Assembly: GCA_902470835.1 (NCBI GenBank) | Contig: CABRHR010000029.1 | Location: 1-20,194, forward strand | Direction: 5' to 3' | DNA from: an uncultured Collinsella sp. | GTDB taxonomy: Bacteria; Actinomycetota; Coriobacteriia; Coriobacteriales; Coriobacteriaceae | Length of the DNA stretch: 20,194 nt | Shown: positions 1-6,137 of the stretch, piece after piece | Layout of the letters: every line of letters starts with the position of its first letter | How positions within the stretch are numbered: position 1 is the first letter of the stretch | Notes under the pieces: generated by a model | What the model was told of the DNA's origin: nothing | The model's database searches: none | What the model saw: only the letters and a program-made list of their open reading frames with translations | Position numbers and translations under genes: made by a program

Positions 1-46
1 AGATAGCGTAGCGTCTCGTGGGCTCGGAGATGTGTATAAGAGACAG
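1..46 (+). other. Nextera Read 2/i7 adapter left on the contig end
   Basis: Positions 13-46 are the Nextera Read 2 transposase adapter; 28-46 are the 19-bp Tn5 mosaic end. Positions 1-12 are the complement of an 8-base index (GCTACGCT read outward, which I recall as Nextera i7 N709) plus the first four bases of the P7 segment. This is library-preparation DNA, not genome. The gene next to it is cut at 47. Confidence 0.98.
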
Positions 47-226
47 GGTCTGGTCGCCTACACGGGCGACGACGTGGACGAGGCTGCTGCCAAGATTCTC
101 GAGGCTCGCGCCGAGGCCCGTGCCGCCAAGAACTGGGACCTGGCAGACGCCATCCGCGATCAGCTCAAGGACCTGGGCCTCACCATTGAGGATACCGCCG
201 CCGGCACCCGTATCAAATCTCTCTAA
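47..226 (+). CDS. cysS: cysteinyl-tRNA synthetase, C-terminal fragment
   Basis: The last 59 codons of a class I cysteinyl-tRNA synthetase, which charges tRNA-Cys in the cytoplasm. The reading frame enters from the adapter at 47 and stops at TAA 224-226. The visible part is the helical C-terminal anticodon-binding end, with the family pattern of an Ala/Arg-rich helix followed by NWDLADAIRDQLKDLGL and then an EDTAAGTRI tail. The catalytic domain (HIGH and KMSKS motifs) lies outside the window. Context supports the call: cysS followed by rlmB and yacP is a common order in Gram-positive bacteria, although mrnC (Mini-RNase III), often between cysS and rlmB in Firmicutes, is absent. Truncation is due to the contig end, not to mutation. 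Confidence 0.9.
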   Translation, partial: GLVAYTGDDVDEAAAKILEARAEARAAKNWDLADAIRDQLKDLGLTIEDTAAGTRIKSL

Positions 227-233
227 TCCCCGC

Positions 234-333
234 GGGTTTCCCAAGCACCCGACCTTGCCGTTCAAACCGTCGCTCGCGTACTCAAGTACGCGTCGCTCCT
301 CTTTCACGGCAATCTCGGGCACTTGGAAAACCC
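234..333. repeat. 100-nt imperfect palindrome between cysS and rlmB
   Basis: Left arm 234-260 and right arm 307-333 are inverted copies matching at 22 of 27 positions. The interior holds a perfect 7-bp hairpin, CGCGTAC (275-281) and GTACGCG (286-292), with a TCAA loop. It could be a REP-like intergenic element or a structured cysS 3' UTR. It precedes a separate terminator-like hairpin at 339-377. Confidence 0.6.
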
Positions 334-338
334 GTACC

Positions 339-377
339 GACCGCTTGAGCTATTCGTCTTAAGCGGTCGCTTCTTTT
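339..377 (+). terminator. probable intrinsic terminator after cysS
   Basis: GACCGCTT (339-346) pairs with AAGCGGTC (361-368) across a 14-nt loop, followed by a T-rich run (371-377). It sits between the cysS stop and the rlmB ribosome binding site. The stem is short, so efficiency is uncertain. Confidence 0.55.
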
Positions 378-412
378 GTCCTGTTTGAAAATTTTTTAAA
401 GGAGGCCGTTTT

Positions 413-1327
413 ATGGCCGACAATCGCAAGCGTGCACCGCGTGGAGGCAAGCAGGCTGCTTCTGGCTCGCGTCCGATTCGCCGCAACGACCGCGCTGCCA
501 CTCCCAAGGGCCAGCACGATCGCTCCCAGGCCGCACGTCCGCAGCGCGATCGCAACCGCGACGCTGTCCAGGCTCCCAAGGGTGAGTTCATCGAGGGTCG
601 CCGTGCTGCTGCCGAGGCGCTGCGCACCGGTTTTCCCATCAAGTGCGCGCTCATTGCCGAGGGTGGGGAGCGCGATGCCGCCTTGTCGCGCCTGGTCGAT
701 GACCTCAACGCCGCGGGCGTCCGCATTAAGTATGTGCCGCGCGCGCAGCTCGATGCGCTGTCGAGCCATGGCGCTCACCAGGGCATCGCGCTCGAGGTTG
801 GCAACTTCCCCTATGCCGATGTCGCCGATATCCTTGATCGCGCGGGTGACGGCCCGGCACTTGTCGTGGTGCTCGACCACGTGACCGACGACGGCAACTT
901 CGGTGCCATCGTGCGCTCCGCCGAGGTTGTGGGCGCCGCGGGCGTCATCATCGCCAACAAGCGTGCCGCCGGCGTGACCGTGGGCAGCTACAAAACTTCA
1001 GCCGGCGCCGTCATGCATCTGCCTATCGCGCAGGTGCCCAACATCGCCCGTGCACTCGACGACCTTAAGGCCGCCGGCTTTTGGGTGGGCGGTGCCTCTG
1101 AGCACGCCGAAGGCAGTTGCTGGGATGCTCCCTTCGAGGGTCGCGTGGCGCTCGTCATGGGCTCCGAGGGCGACGGCATCTCGCGCCTGGTGCTCGAGAA
1201 ATGCGACTTTTTGACCAAGCTTCCCCAGCGCGGCATGACTGAGAGCCTCAATGTTGCCCAGGCGACCACGGCACTGTGCTTTGAGTGGCTGCGCCGCAAC
1301 GCCGGCGAGCTCATGGGGGAGGAGTAG
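413..1327 (+). CDS. rlmB: 23S rRNA (guanosine-2'-O-)-methyltransferase RlmB/TrmH-family SpoU enzyme
   Basis: A 304-residue SPOUT-class methyltransferase; RlmB methylates a 2'-OH in 23S rRNA using S-adenosylmethionine. Residues 1-55 are a basic, low-complexity extension. The small substrate-binding domain begins with EFIEGRRAAAEAL (about 58-70). The knotted SPOUT domain follows, with motif 1 DDGNFGAIVRSA (159-170), motif 2 VMGSEGDGIS (248-257) and motif 3 TESLNVAQA (276-284). The start ATG has a strong AAAGGAGG site eight bases upstream. The gene ends 3 bp before the next gene, so the two are probably co-transcribed. The exact modified nucleotide cannot be read from sequence; a tRNA-directed TrmH-like role is less likely given the cysS/yacP context and the RlmB-type N-terminal domain. 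Confidence 0.92.
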   Translation: MADNRKRAPRGGKQAASGSRPIRRNDRAATPKGQHDRSQAARPQRDRNRDAVQAPKGEFIEGRRAAAEALRTGFPIKCALIAEGGERDAALSRLVDDLNAAGVRIKYVPRAQLDALSSHGAHQGIALEVGNFPYADVADILDRAGDGPALVVVLDHVTDDGNFGAIVRSAEVVGAAGVIIANKRAAGVTVGSYKTSAGAVMHLPIAQVPNIARALDDLKAAGFWVGGASEHAEGSCWDAPFEGRVALVMGSEGDGISRLVLEKCDFLTKLPQRGMTESLNVAQATTALCFEWLRRNAGELMGEE

Positions 1328-1330
1328 CGC

Positions 1331-2008
1331 ATGTCCAAAAAGAACCGTGCCAAGTCCAAGGCCAAGCGCTTTGGCGAGGGCTCGGCCAAGCCGATTGTTT
1401 CGGCCGCGACCTACGGCGTGGGCGGCAATGCGTTTGCGCAGGCTATCGCCGACCCAGTCTCGACGGTGCACTCAAATAAGCCCGAGCTGCTGGTGGTCGA
1501 CGGCTACAACGTGATCCACTGCACGCCGCGCTACGAAAAGCTCGTGTACGACCATTCCGACGATCCGTATTCCAGCGACGTTCACGATATGGCGCGCACT
1601 GCCCTCATCAACGACGTGGCGGCGTTTGCCCAGGGCCGCTACGAGGCCGTAATCGTGTTTGACGGCGCGGGCAATATCTCCAGCGAACGCCCCAATCTGC
1701 CGGCCCGTGGCGTGCGCATCGAGTTTTCGCCGACGGGTGTTTCGGCCGATACCGTGGTGCAGAAGCTCTGCATCGAGGCACGTGAGGAAGGCCGCGCGTG
1801 CTCCGTGGTATCGAGCGACGGCACGATCCAGGCTGTCGTCATGGGCAAGGGCGTCACGCGCATCTCGAGCCGTATGCTGGTGGACGAGATCAAACAGATC
1901 GATAACGACGTTCACGAGGCAGAGGAAGCTCCGCAAATCAAGATGACTCTGGGCAGCCGCCTGAGTCCCGATGCCCTGGCCAAACTCAAGGCCCTGCGCG
2001 GACGGTAG
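1331..2008 (+). CDS. yacP: YacP/Rae1-like NYN-domain ribonuclease
   Basis: A 225-residue protein of the YacP-type NYN (PIN-like) family. The Bacillus subtilis relative, Rae1, is a ribosome-associated endonuclease that cuts mRNA in the A site. A Lys-rich leader (1-20) and a nonconserved stretch precede the NYN core: LLVVDGYNVI (53-62) carries the first Asp (D57) and Asn60, VIVFDGAG supplies D111, SADT supplies D140, and VSSDG supplies D163. These acidic residues are the expected metal-binding set, so the active site looks intact. The start ATG follows rlmB by 3 bp, with GGAGGAG inside the end of rlmB acting as ribosome binding site. Position next to rlmB matches the usual yacP location. The substrate in this organism is unknown. 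Confidence 0.87.
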   Translation: MSKKNRAKSKAKRFGEGSAKPIVSAATYGVGGNAFAQAIADPVSTVHSNKPELLVVDGYNVIHCTPRYEKLVYDHSDDPYSSDVHDMARTALINDVAAFAQGRYEAVIVFDGAGNISSERPNLPARGVRIEFSPTGVSADTVVQKLCIEAREEGRACSVVSSDGTIQAVVMGKGVTRISSRMLVDEIKQIDNDVHEAEEAPQIKMTLGSRLSPDALAKLKALRGR

Positions 2009-2009
2009 G

Positions 2010-2043
2010 GGAGTTGGCGGGGCAATGCTGCCTTGCTAACTCC
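2010..2043. terminator. hairpin between convergent genes, possible bidirectional terminator
   Basis: GGAGTTGGC (2010-2018) pairs with GCTAACTCC (2035-2043), continuing inward through GGGGC/GCCTT-type pairs to a 6-nt loop, about 14 bp in total with three G-T wobbles. It covers the gap between the yacP stop and the stop of the opposing gene. No clear T-run follows on either side, so termination is uncertain. Confidence 0.4.
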
Positions 2044-3376
2044 ATTCAGCGATGTCGATCATTCTTTCGAGGCGCCACGTTAACGCCTCTTTTAGATAAG
2101 GCAGTCTCGCTGCTAGGGCATCGTTTTTAGACAGAATCTCGATTGCCTCGTCGACAAAACCATCGAGTTTGCCCCCGTCAAACCAGCTCATATCCTCAAC
2201 AAGCAACATTTGTTTCGCGGGACTTGAATGGAACTGCGCGCTGGCAAAACTGTGCTCTCCTGCCCTAAGCTCCTCTAGAGATATGTTGCACCAGAGCGAT
2301 GAGCCCGAATCGAAGATGGGGGCTGGTCTGCAGGCCAGTGAGTTGACGTTTCGCACGAGGCCGAAGTTGCGCCAATGACGATCGTAGTTGGCGATGATGT
2401 CGTCGCACGCGATCATGCGGTCAAGGGCATCCTTGACGCCTGTCACCCCGAGCTCCTCGCAGTTTGCTACGTATCGCTCGTAGTCGGTTAGTCGTTCATC
2501 TGCGTTTGCGTGCTGGTTTACATAGAACGCAGGGACATACTCTTCTTCATCAGTTAAGAAGACATCGCATATGCTCAGGGCGGAAGTGCCCGTGCCCTCG
2601 AGTGAGTAAGGCACATAATCGCAGGCGTTTAGGATGCGACGGTGGAGCGCGGTCGCCACCAGCTCGTTATAAGGTTCCTGGTTCAGGTGCGCTCCTGCCT
2701 TATGCAGAATTCGACGCCCGCCCTCGCACGTCCAGTACTTTTGAAGATTGCCGTCCGACGTGTTATCGGGCTTTGCGGCAGCCGCTTTTCCCTCTGGGGC
2801 AAAGGGCGCAATGGACAGCGAGACGTCATCAAAGGCGTTATTGAAGAAGTTAATATCTTTCCACGCGAGACCGGAACCTTGGGGTCTAATCCAATACTGG
2901 TCGGATAGGGAGAGGCCAAGATTTCGCTGTACGAGTTCATCGGGAACATCGACTGCGGCTTCTGCAAGCAGGGAGGCTAGCCCAATGCGTGCGAGCGGAA
3001 TACCGCGGCCGCGCCACCAGATGCGGAAGGAGTCGAGCGATATGGGGCTATTAGGGCCAAATACTCCAATAGGGGCGTGGGCGTAATCGATGTCGGCGCC
3101 GATGTGGGTAAAGTCTTTTCGCGATGTGCTGTAGACCAGCTGAGCGACTTCGTGCGTGCGGTTCATGAGGGTGAACGCGATCTCGTTCTTACCGTGGCCG
3201 CGGCGGGGACGTCCCCCTGTTTTGGTCACGGAGCGGAGTCGCGTGTCGACGCTGTCTTTGTCGATGAGCCATACACCAGAAGCCTTGCGGGCCTCAAGTG
3301 TTCCGTTTTTTATGAGCTCCTGCACCCTGCGCGGAGTGATGCCGAGCAGCTCGGCGGCTTCCTTGGTAGTAAGCAT
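2036..3376 (-). CDS. HTH (excisionase/MerR-like) fused to HipA-like Ser/Thr kinase
   Basis: A 446-residue protein. Residues 1-50 form a helix-turn-helix of the excisionase/MerR type (LTTKEAAELLGITPRRVQEL, then a WLIDKDSV wing). The rest resembles HipA-like kinases: the family block SLSDQYWIRP (156-165), a nucleotide-binding Lys in ILHKAG (K226), catalytic loop YDRHWRN (D332, N337; the HipA DxHxxN pattern) and metal-binding IFDSGS (D356). The kinase core therefore looks complete. HipA toxins phosphorylate glutamyl-tRNA synthetase; the target here is unknown. No separate antitoxin gene is adjacent, so the HTH may provide autoregulation. The ATG at 3376, with GAAGGG upstream, is preferred over an in-frame TTG at 3418, which lies among the operator repeats. 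Base composition is less GC-rich than the neighbours, suggesting transfer. Confidence 0.78.
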   Translation of the reverse strand: MLTTKEAAELLGITPRRVQELIKNGTLEARKASGVWLIDKDSVDTRLRSVTKTGGRPRRGHGKNEIAFTLMNRTHEVAQLVYSTSRKDFTHIGADIDYAHAPIGVFGPNSPISLDSFRIWWRGRGIPLARIGLASLLAEAAVDVPDELVQRNLGLSLSDQYWIRPQGSGLAWKDINFFNNAFDDVSLSIAPFAPEGKAAAAKPDNTSDGNLQKYWTCEGGRRILHKAGAHLNQEPYNELVATALHRRILNACDYVPYSLEGTGTSALSICDVFLTDEEEYVPAFYVNQHANADERLTDYERYVANCEELGVTGVKDALDRMIACDDIIANYDRHWRNFGLVRNVNSLACRPAPIFDSGSSLWCNISLEELRAGEHSFASAQFHSSPAKQMLLVEDMSWFDGGKLDGFVDEAIEILSKNDALAARLPYLKEALTWRLERMIDIAEWS

Positions 3377-3395
3377 CGCGAAACCCTTCGTTAGA

Positions 3396-3454
3396 ACGAA
3401 TAGTTTTATATATAACAATTGTAATTAAAACTATTCGTTTTAGCGAATAGTTTT
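3396..3454 (-). promoter_or_regulatory. operator array and promoter of the HTH-kinase gene
   Basis: An 11-mer CGAATAGTTTT occurs three times: 3397-3407 (plus), 3427-3437 (minus) and 3444-3454 (plus). The first pair forms a perfect 13-bp inverted repeat (3396-3408/3426-3438); the second pair is an inverted repeat with a 6-nt spacer. The AT-rich gap contains TATAAA on the minus strand (near 3405-3410) as a -10 candidate. No clear -35 is seen because that area is occupied by the repeats. This suits repression by the HTH protein encoded just downstream. Confidence 0.65.
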
Positions 3455-3479
3455 GAGATGTGGTCGGGTGAAGGGCCTG

Positions 3480-3508
3480 TTGCGCCCCGTCCTCATTTCC
3501 TTTATTCT
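3480..3508 (+). promoter_or_regulatory. predicted promoter of tRNA-Thr(UGU)
   Basis: TTGCGC (3480-3485) and TATTCT (3503-3508) are separated by 17 bp and lie about 30 bp before the mature tRNA 5' end. Confidence 0.5.
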
Positions 3509-3538
3509 TAACTGGCTTCGCGCGAAAGCGCCAAGTGT

Positions 3539-3613
3539 GCCAGTGTGGCGCAACGGTAGCGCAACTGATTTGTAATCAGTGGGTTGCAGGTTCGATTCCT
3601 GTCACTGGCTCCA
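3539..3613 (+). tRNA. tRNA-Thr(UGU)
   Basis: Full cloverleaf of 75 nt. Acceptor GCCAGTG (3539-3545) pairs with CACTGGC (3603-3609), with an encoded CCA at 3611-3613. Anticodon stem ACTGA/TCAGT encloses loop TTTGTAA; anticodon TGT is at 3571-3573. The T arm is GCAGG-TTCGATT-CCTGT. It is a single-gene unit with its own promoter and terminator. Confidence 0.97.
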
Positions 3614-3622
3614 TGAGAGTTT

Positions 3623-3663
3623 CGGGCCCTGTCCCCTTGTGGGGACAGGGCCCGTTTCTTTTT
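3623..3663 (+). terminator. intrinsic terminator of tRNA-Thr
   Basis: A perfect 14-bp stem (3623-3636 with 3641-3654), loop TTGT, then a T-rich run, starts 10 bases after the tRNA CCA end. It shares the core GGGGACAGG with other intergenic hairpins in this window. Confidence 0.93.
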
Positions 3664-3706
3664 AGGTGGTGTGTCATCGGGTTGGTGCCCATCTCGTTTT
3701 CGGTTT

Positions 3707-3763
3707 GTCTCATTCTGTAACACGAAGAAGCTGAAAACCGTTCTTCCTGTTACAGAATGAGAC
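3707..3763. repeat. 57-nt hairpin repeat, copy 1
   Basis: GTCTCATTCTGTAACA (3707-3722) is perfectly inverted at 3748-3763. After one mismatch the stem continues with GAAGAA/TTCTTC (3724-3729, 3741-3746), leaving an 11-nt loop. It is not followed by a T-run, and no gene ends nearby except the already terminated tRNA. Confidence 0.8.
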
Positions 3764-3786
3764 GTAAGCGGAGGTCTCTGCGTAAT

Positions 3787-3843
3787 ATCTCGACCTGTAA
3801 CAGATAGGGGAGAAAATGTTCTCTAAATGTTACAGATCGAGAC
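3787..3843. repeat. 57-nt hairpin repeat, copy 2
   Basis: TCTCGACCTGTAACA (3788-3802) is inverted at 3828-3842 with one mismatch, and the inner part holds GAGAA/TTCTC (3810-3814, 3819-3823). Length and arm ends match copy 1 (shared GTCTC outer end and CTGTAACA inner end), while the loop sequence differs. The two copies are spaced 80 bp apart start to start. Confidence 0.75.
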
Positions 3844-3871
3844 AAAGGCCGGACCTATCCCAGTCATCCTG

Positions 3872-4020
3872 GTCGAGCGTGGATTATCGGACGAACGAGC
3901 GTGGAAAATCTCCTGCCTAGTGAATGAGCGTGGATAATCTGTCACTTTGGCCTTGGGGGTACGACAAAAGTGGGAGATTATCCACGCTCGACTTCAGACG
4001 GGAGATAACCACGCTCGAAT
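3872..4020. repeat. five-copy GAGCGTGGATAATC-type repeat forming nested hairpins
   Basis: Three plus-strand copies begin at about 3872, 3896 and 3926, and two inverted copies end at about 3992 and 4020. The third copy pairs perfectly over 15 bp with the fourth (3926-3940/3975-3989), extended by CACTTT/AAAGTG. The second copy pairs with the fifth (3896-3904/4009-4017, then ATCTCC/GGAGAT), enclosing the first hairpin. The first copy is left unpaired. Confidence 0.75.
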
Positions 4021-4221
4021 CTGCCACGGAAGCCCGATCTCGACCTATATATAGGTGCAAATAGGCTGTTATCGAAGTTCGATCCTGAAGGTGTACTCTA
4101 CTACACCAAAGTGTTACCTCGGGAAAAGTCACCTCAGTATCCAAAACCACCGTCCTTCATATCCAAACTCAACAAAACCGCAGGTCACGACTATATAGAT
4201 ACGCCCGGCACCGTGTATCTA

Positions 4222-4261
4222 GAGGTTTTCGTTGACAGCCCCCAAGGTTGCATCGTATTAT
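4222..4261 (+). promoter_or_regulatory. strong promoter of the tRNA-Tyr/Thr/Met-tuf unit
   Basis: Consensus -35 TTGACA (4232-4237) and -10 TATTAT (4256-4261), 18 bp apart, preceded by GAGGTTTTC. Transcription would start near 4268, about 55 bp before tRNA-Tyr. The same -35 context occurs upstream of rpmG at 6053. Confidence 0.8.
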
Positions 4262-4323
4262 CTTCTTCGTTCGCGGGGGCGGCGGTCCAAAAGACCAAAG
4301 GACCTGCGGATACTTGAACGATT

Positions 4324-4405
4324 GGGAGTTTGCCCGAGTGGTTAATGGGGACGGGCTGTAAACCCGTTGGCTCTGCCTACATAGGTTCGAATCCTATAGC
4401 TCCCA
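4324..4405 (+). tRNA. tRNA-Tyr(GUA)
   Basis: A class II tRNA with a long variable arm. Acceptor GGGAGTT (4324-4330) pairs with AGCTCCC (4398-4404); the discriminator is A4405. CCA is not encoded (CCC follows). Anticodon stem ACGGG/CCCGT surrounds CTGTAAA; anticodon GTA is at 4358-4360. Confidence 0.95.
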
Positions 4406-4415
4406 CCCGTCAAGT

Positions 4416-4491
4416 GCCTGTATAGCTCAGTCGGTAGAGCACTTCGTTGGTAACGAAGAGGTCACCAGTTCAAGTCTGGTTGCAGGCTCCA
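4416..4491 (+). tRNA. tRNA-Thr(GGU)
   Basis: A 76-nt cloverleaf with acceptor GCCTGTA (4416-4422) paired to TGCAGGC (4481-4487) and encoded CCA 4489-4491. Anticodon stem CTTCG/CGAAG holds loop TTGGTAA; anticodon GGT is at 4449-4451. It is the second threonine tRNA in the window and lies 10 bp after tRNA-Tyr. Confidence 0.96.
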
Positions 4492-4494
4492 TCC

Positions 4495-4571
4495 GGCGGT
4501 GTAGCTCAGTTGGTTAGAGCACACGGTTCATACCCGTGGCGTCACTGGTTCGAATCCAGTCACCGCTACCA
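4495..4571 (+). tRNA. tRNA-Met(CAU), elongator type
   Basis: A 77-nt cloverleaf with acceptor GGCGGTG (4495-4501) paired to CACCGCT (4561-4567) and encoded CCA 4569-4571. Anticodon CAT is at 4529-4531 in loop TTCATAC. The 1-72 position pairs (G-T), and the 5' sequence resembles elongator methionine tRNAs of Gram-positive bacteria. Initiator and Ile2 types fit less well. Confidence 0.9.
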
Positions 4572-4582
4572 TAGGTAACACG

Positions 4583-4645
4583 GTGGCTTCTCAATAGTAT
4601 GTTGAGAGGCCACTATGGTATAAAGGCAAAGTCCCGTCCGGGGAC
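4583..4645 (+). promoter_or_regulatory. two hairpins in the tRNA-Met/tuf spacer
   Basis: GTGGCTTCTCAA (4583-4594) pairs with TTGAGAGGCCAC (4602-4613) through one G-T wobble, and a second small stem GTCCC/GGGAC (4631-4635/4641-4645) follows. No T-run follows either, so these are more likely tRNA-processing or mRNA-leader structures than terminators. No convincing separate tuf promoter is seen in the spacer. Confidence 0.45.
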
Positions 4646-4667
4646 GACCTGTTAAGAGGAGGGCTTT

Positions 4668-5858
4668 ATGGCCAAAGAGAAGTTTGAGCGCACTAAGCCG
4701 CATGTTAACATCGGCACCATTGGTCACGTCGACCACGGCAAGACCACGCTGACCGCTGCCATCACCAAGGTTCTCTCCGAGACCGAGGGCTGCAAGGCTG
4801 ACTTCACTGCGTTCGAGAACATCGACAAGGCTCCCGAGGAGCGCGAGCGCGGCATTACGATCTCCGTCTCCCACGTCGAGTACGAGACTGCTGCCCGTCA
4901 CTACGCTCACGTTGACTGCCCGGGCCACGCTGACTACGTCAAGAACATGATCTCCGGTGCTGCTCAGATGGACGGCGCTATCCTGGTCATCGCCGCTACC
5001 GACGGCCCCATGGCTCAGACCCGCGAGCACATCCTGCTCGCCCGTCAGGTCGGCGTTCCCTACATCGTCGTCTTCCTGAACAAGTGCGACATGGTCGACG
5101 ATGACGAGCTCATCGACCTCGTCGAGATGGAGACCCGTGAGCTCCTCTCCGAGTACGATTTCCCCGGCGACGACATCCCCGTCATCCGTGGTTCCGCTCT
5201 GGGCGCTCTCGAGGGCGACGCCAAGTGGATGGACGCTATCCGCGAGCTCATGAACGCTGTCGACGAGTACATCCCGACGCCTGCTCGTAACAACGACCTC
5301 CCGTTCCTGATGGCCGTTGAGGACGTTATGACCATCTCCGGCCGTGGTACCGTTGCTACCGGCCGTGTCGAGCGCGGTGAGCTCAAGCTCAACGAGCCCG
5401 TCGAGATCGTCGGCATCAAGGATACCCAGAACACCGTCGTTACCGGTATCGAGATGTTCCGTAAGTCCATGGACTTCTGCGAGGCTGGCGACAACGTCGG
5501 TCTGCTGCTCCGCGGCATCAAGCGTGAGGACATCGAGCGCGGCCAGGTTCTCTGCAAGCCCGGTTCGGTTACCCCGCACACCAAGTTCACCGGCGAGATC
5601 TACGTTCTGACCAAGGAGGAGGGCGGCCGTCACACCCCGTTCTTCGATGGTTATCGTCCTCAGTTCTACTTCCGTACCACCGACGTTACCGGTACGGTCA
5701 AGCTCCCCGAGGGCACCGAGATGGCTATGCCTGGTGACCACATCACCATCGAGGGCGACCTCATCCACCCGATCGCCATGGAGGAGGGCCTGCGCTTCGC
5801 TATCCGCGAGGGTGGCCACACCGTCGGTTCGGGCATCGTCTCCACGATCATTGAGTAA
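4668..5858 (+). CDS. tuf: elongation factor Tu
   Basis: EF-Tu, 396 residues, the family's normal length. It is the GTPase that delivers aminoacyl-tRNA to the ribosomal A site. GTP-binding motifs are intact: G1 GHVDHGKT (19-26), G3 DCPGH (83-87) and G4 NKCD (138-141), with the switch region ERERGITI before G3. Domains 2 and 3 (about 205-396) follow without gaps and end in a typical GSGIVSTIIE-like C-terminus. GGAGG lies 6 to 10 bases before the ATG. It is transcribed with tRNA-Tyr, tRNA-Thr and tRNA-Met upstream, the arrangement also seen at E. coli tufB, and is closed by a strong terminator. Codon use is strongly biased, as expected for a very highly expressed gene. Confidence 0.99.
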   Translation: MAKEKFERTKPHVNIGTIGHVDHGKTTLTAAITKVLSETEGCKADFTAFENIDKAPEERERGITISVSHVEYETAARHYAHVDCPGHADYVKNMISGAAQMDGAILVIAATDGPMAQTREHILLARQVGVPYIVVFLNKCDMVDDDELIDLVEMETRELLSEYDFPGDDIPVIRGSALGALEGDAKWMDAIRELMNAVDEYIPTPARNNDLPFLMAVEDVMTISGRGTVATGRVERGELKLNEPVEIVGIKDTQNTVVTGIEMFRKSMDFCEAGDNVGLLLRGIKREDIERGQVLCKPGSVTPHTKFTGEIYVLTKEEGGRHTPFFDGYRPQFYFRTTDVTGTVKLPEGTEMAMPGDHITIEGDLIHPIAMEEGLRFAIREGGHTVGSGIVSTIIE

Positions 5859-5885
5859 ATTAGCTCTTTGATATAGCTGACTTAG

Positions 5886-5921
5886 AGAACCCGGCACTTA
5901 TATGGGTGCCGGGTTCTTTTC
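5886..5921 (+). terminator. intrinsic terminator of tuf
   Basis: AGAACCCGGCAC (5886-5897) pairs perfectly with GTGCCGGGTTCT (5906-5917), with an 8-nt loop and a following T-run. Confidence 0.93.
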
Positions 5922-6052
5922 TGCAATGGATATTGAGCCGTTGCTGGTGTCGAGAGGATCGATAATGGTCCTGGATGCACCGTCGATTAGATCTCGATGG
6001 CTTCATTGATGTGTTCCAAATATGAATGGATCCACCGAGAACCAATTGACTC

Positions 6053-6092
6053 GAGGTTTTCATTGACAGCACTTACGTGGAGCTGATAAAGT
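6053..6092 (+). promoter_or_regulatory. promoter of the rpmG-tRNA-Trp-secE-nusG unit
   Basis: TTGACA (6063-6068) and TAAAGT (6087-6092) are 18 bp apart. The upstream block GAGGTTTTC (6053-6061) is identical to that before the tRNA-tuf promoter. The stretch 5922-6052 between the tuf terminator and this promoter shows no gene. Confidence 0.72.
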
Positions 6093-6137
6093 AACAACTC
6101 GTGCCCGTACGGGGCGGAAATGAAAGGTTCAGGATAC

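Larger units (their letters stand above)
3664..4231. other. gene-free stretch between tRNA-Thr and the tRNA-tuf promoter
   Basis: I see no credible gene here; short open frames lack ribosome binding sites and recognisable content. It holds the hairpin repeats annotated separately (3707-3843, 3872-4020), a perfect 14-nt palindrome ACCTATATATAGGT (4043-4056), a small hairpin GGTGTA/TACACC (4090-4107), and an AT-richer, otherwise featureless segment from about 4108 to the promoter at 4232. Confidence 0.6.

Noticed and set aside
18..362. A 114-codon plus-strand open frame over the adapter and cysS end
   Set aside because: It starts in adapter sequence, is out of frame with cysS, and continues through a noncoding palindrome.
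2009..3613. An integrated genomic island at tRNA-Thr bounded by attachment-site repeats
   Set aside because: The kinase gene may be transferred, but I found no second copy of the tRNA 3' end and no integrase in the window.
3872..4020. CRISPR-like array or a cluster of DnaA boxes
   Set aside because: Copies occur in both orientations with irregular spacing and no spacers, so it is not CRISPR. Two copies contain TTATCCACG, one base from the DnaA box TTATCCACA, but others diverge and no dnaA/dnaN context is present.
4111..4317. A 68-codon open frame before tRNA-Tyr
   Set aside because: It has no ribosome binding site, spans the tRNA-tuf promoter, and its translation resembles no family I know.
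4566..5897. A 443-codon minus-strand frame opposite tuf
   Set aside because: It is the mirror of a highly biased GC-rich gene; it overlaps tRNA-Met and the tuf terminator and has repetitive Leu/Val/Asp composition.
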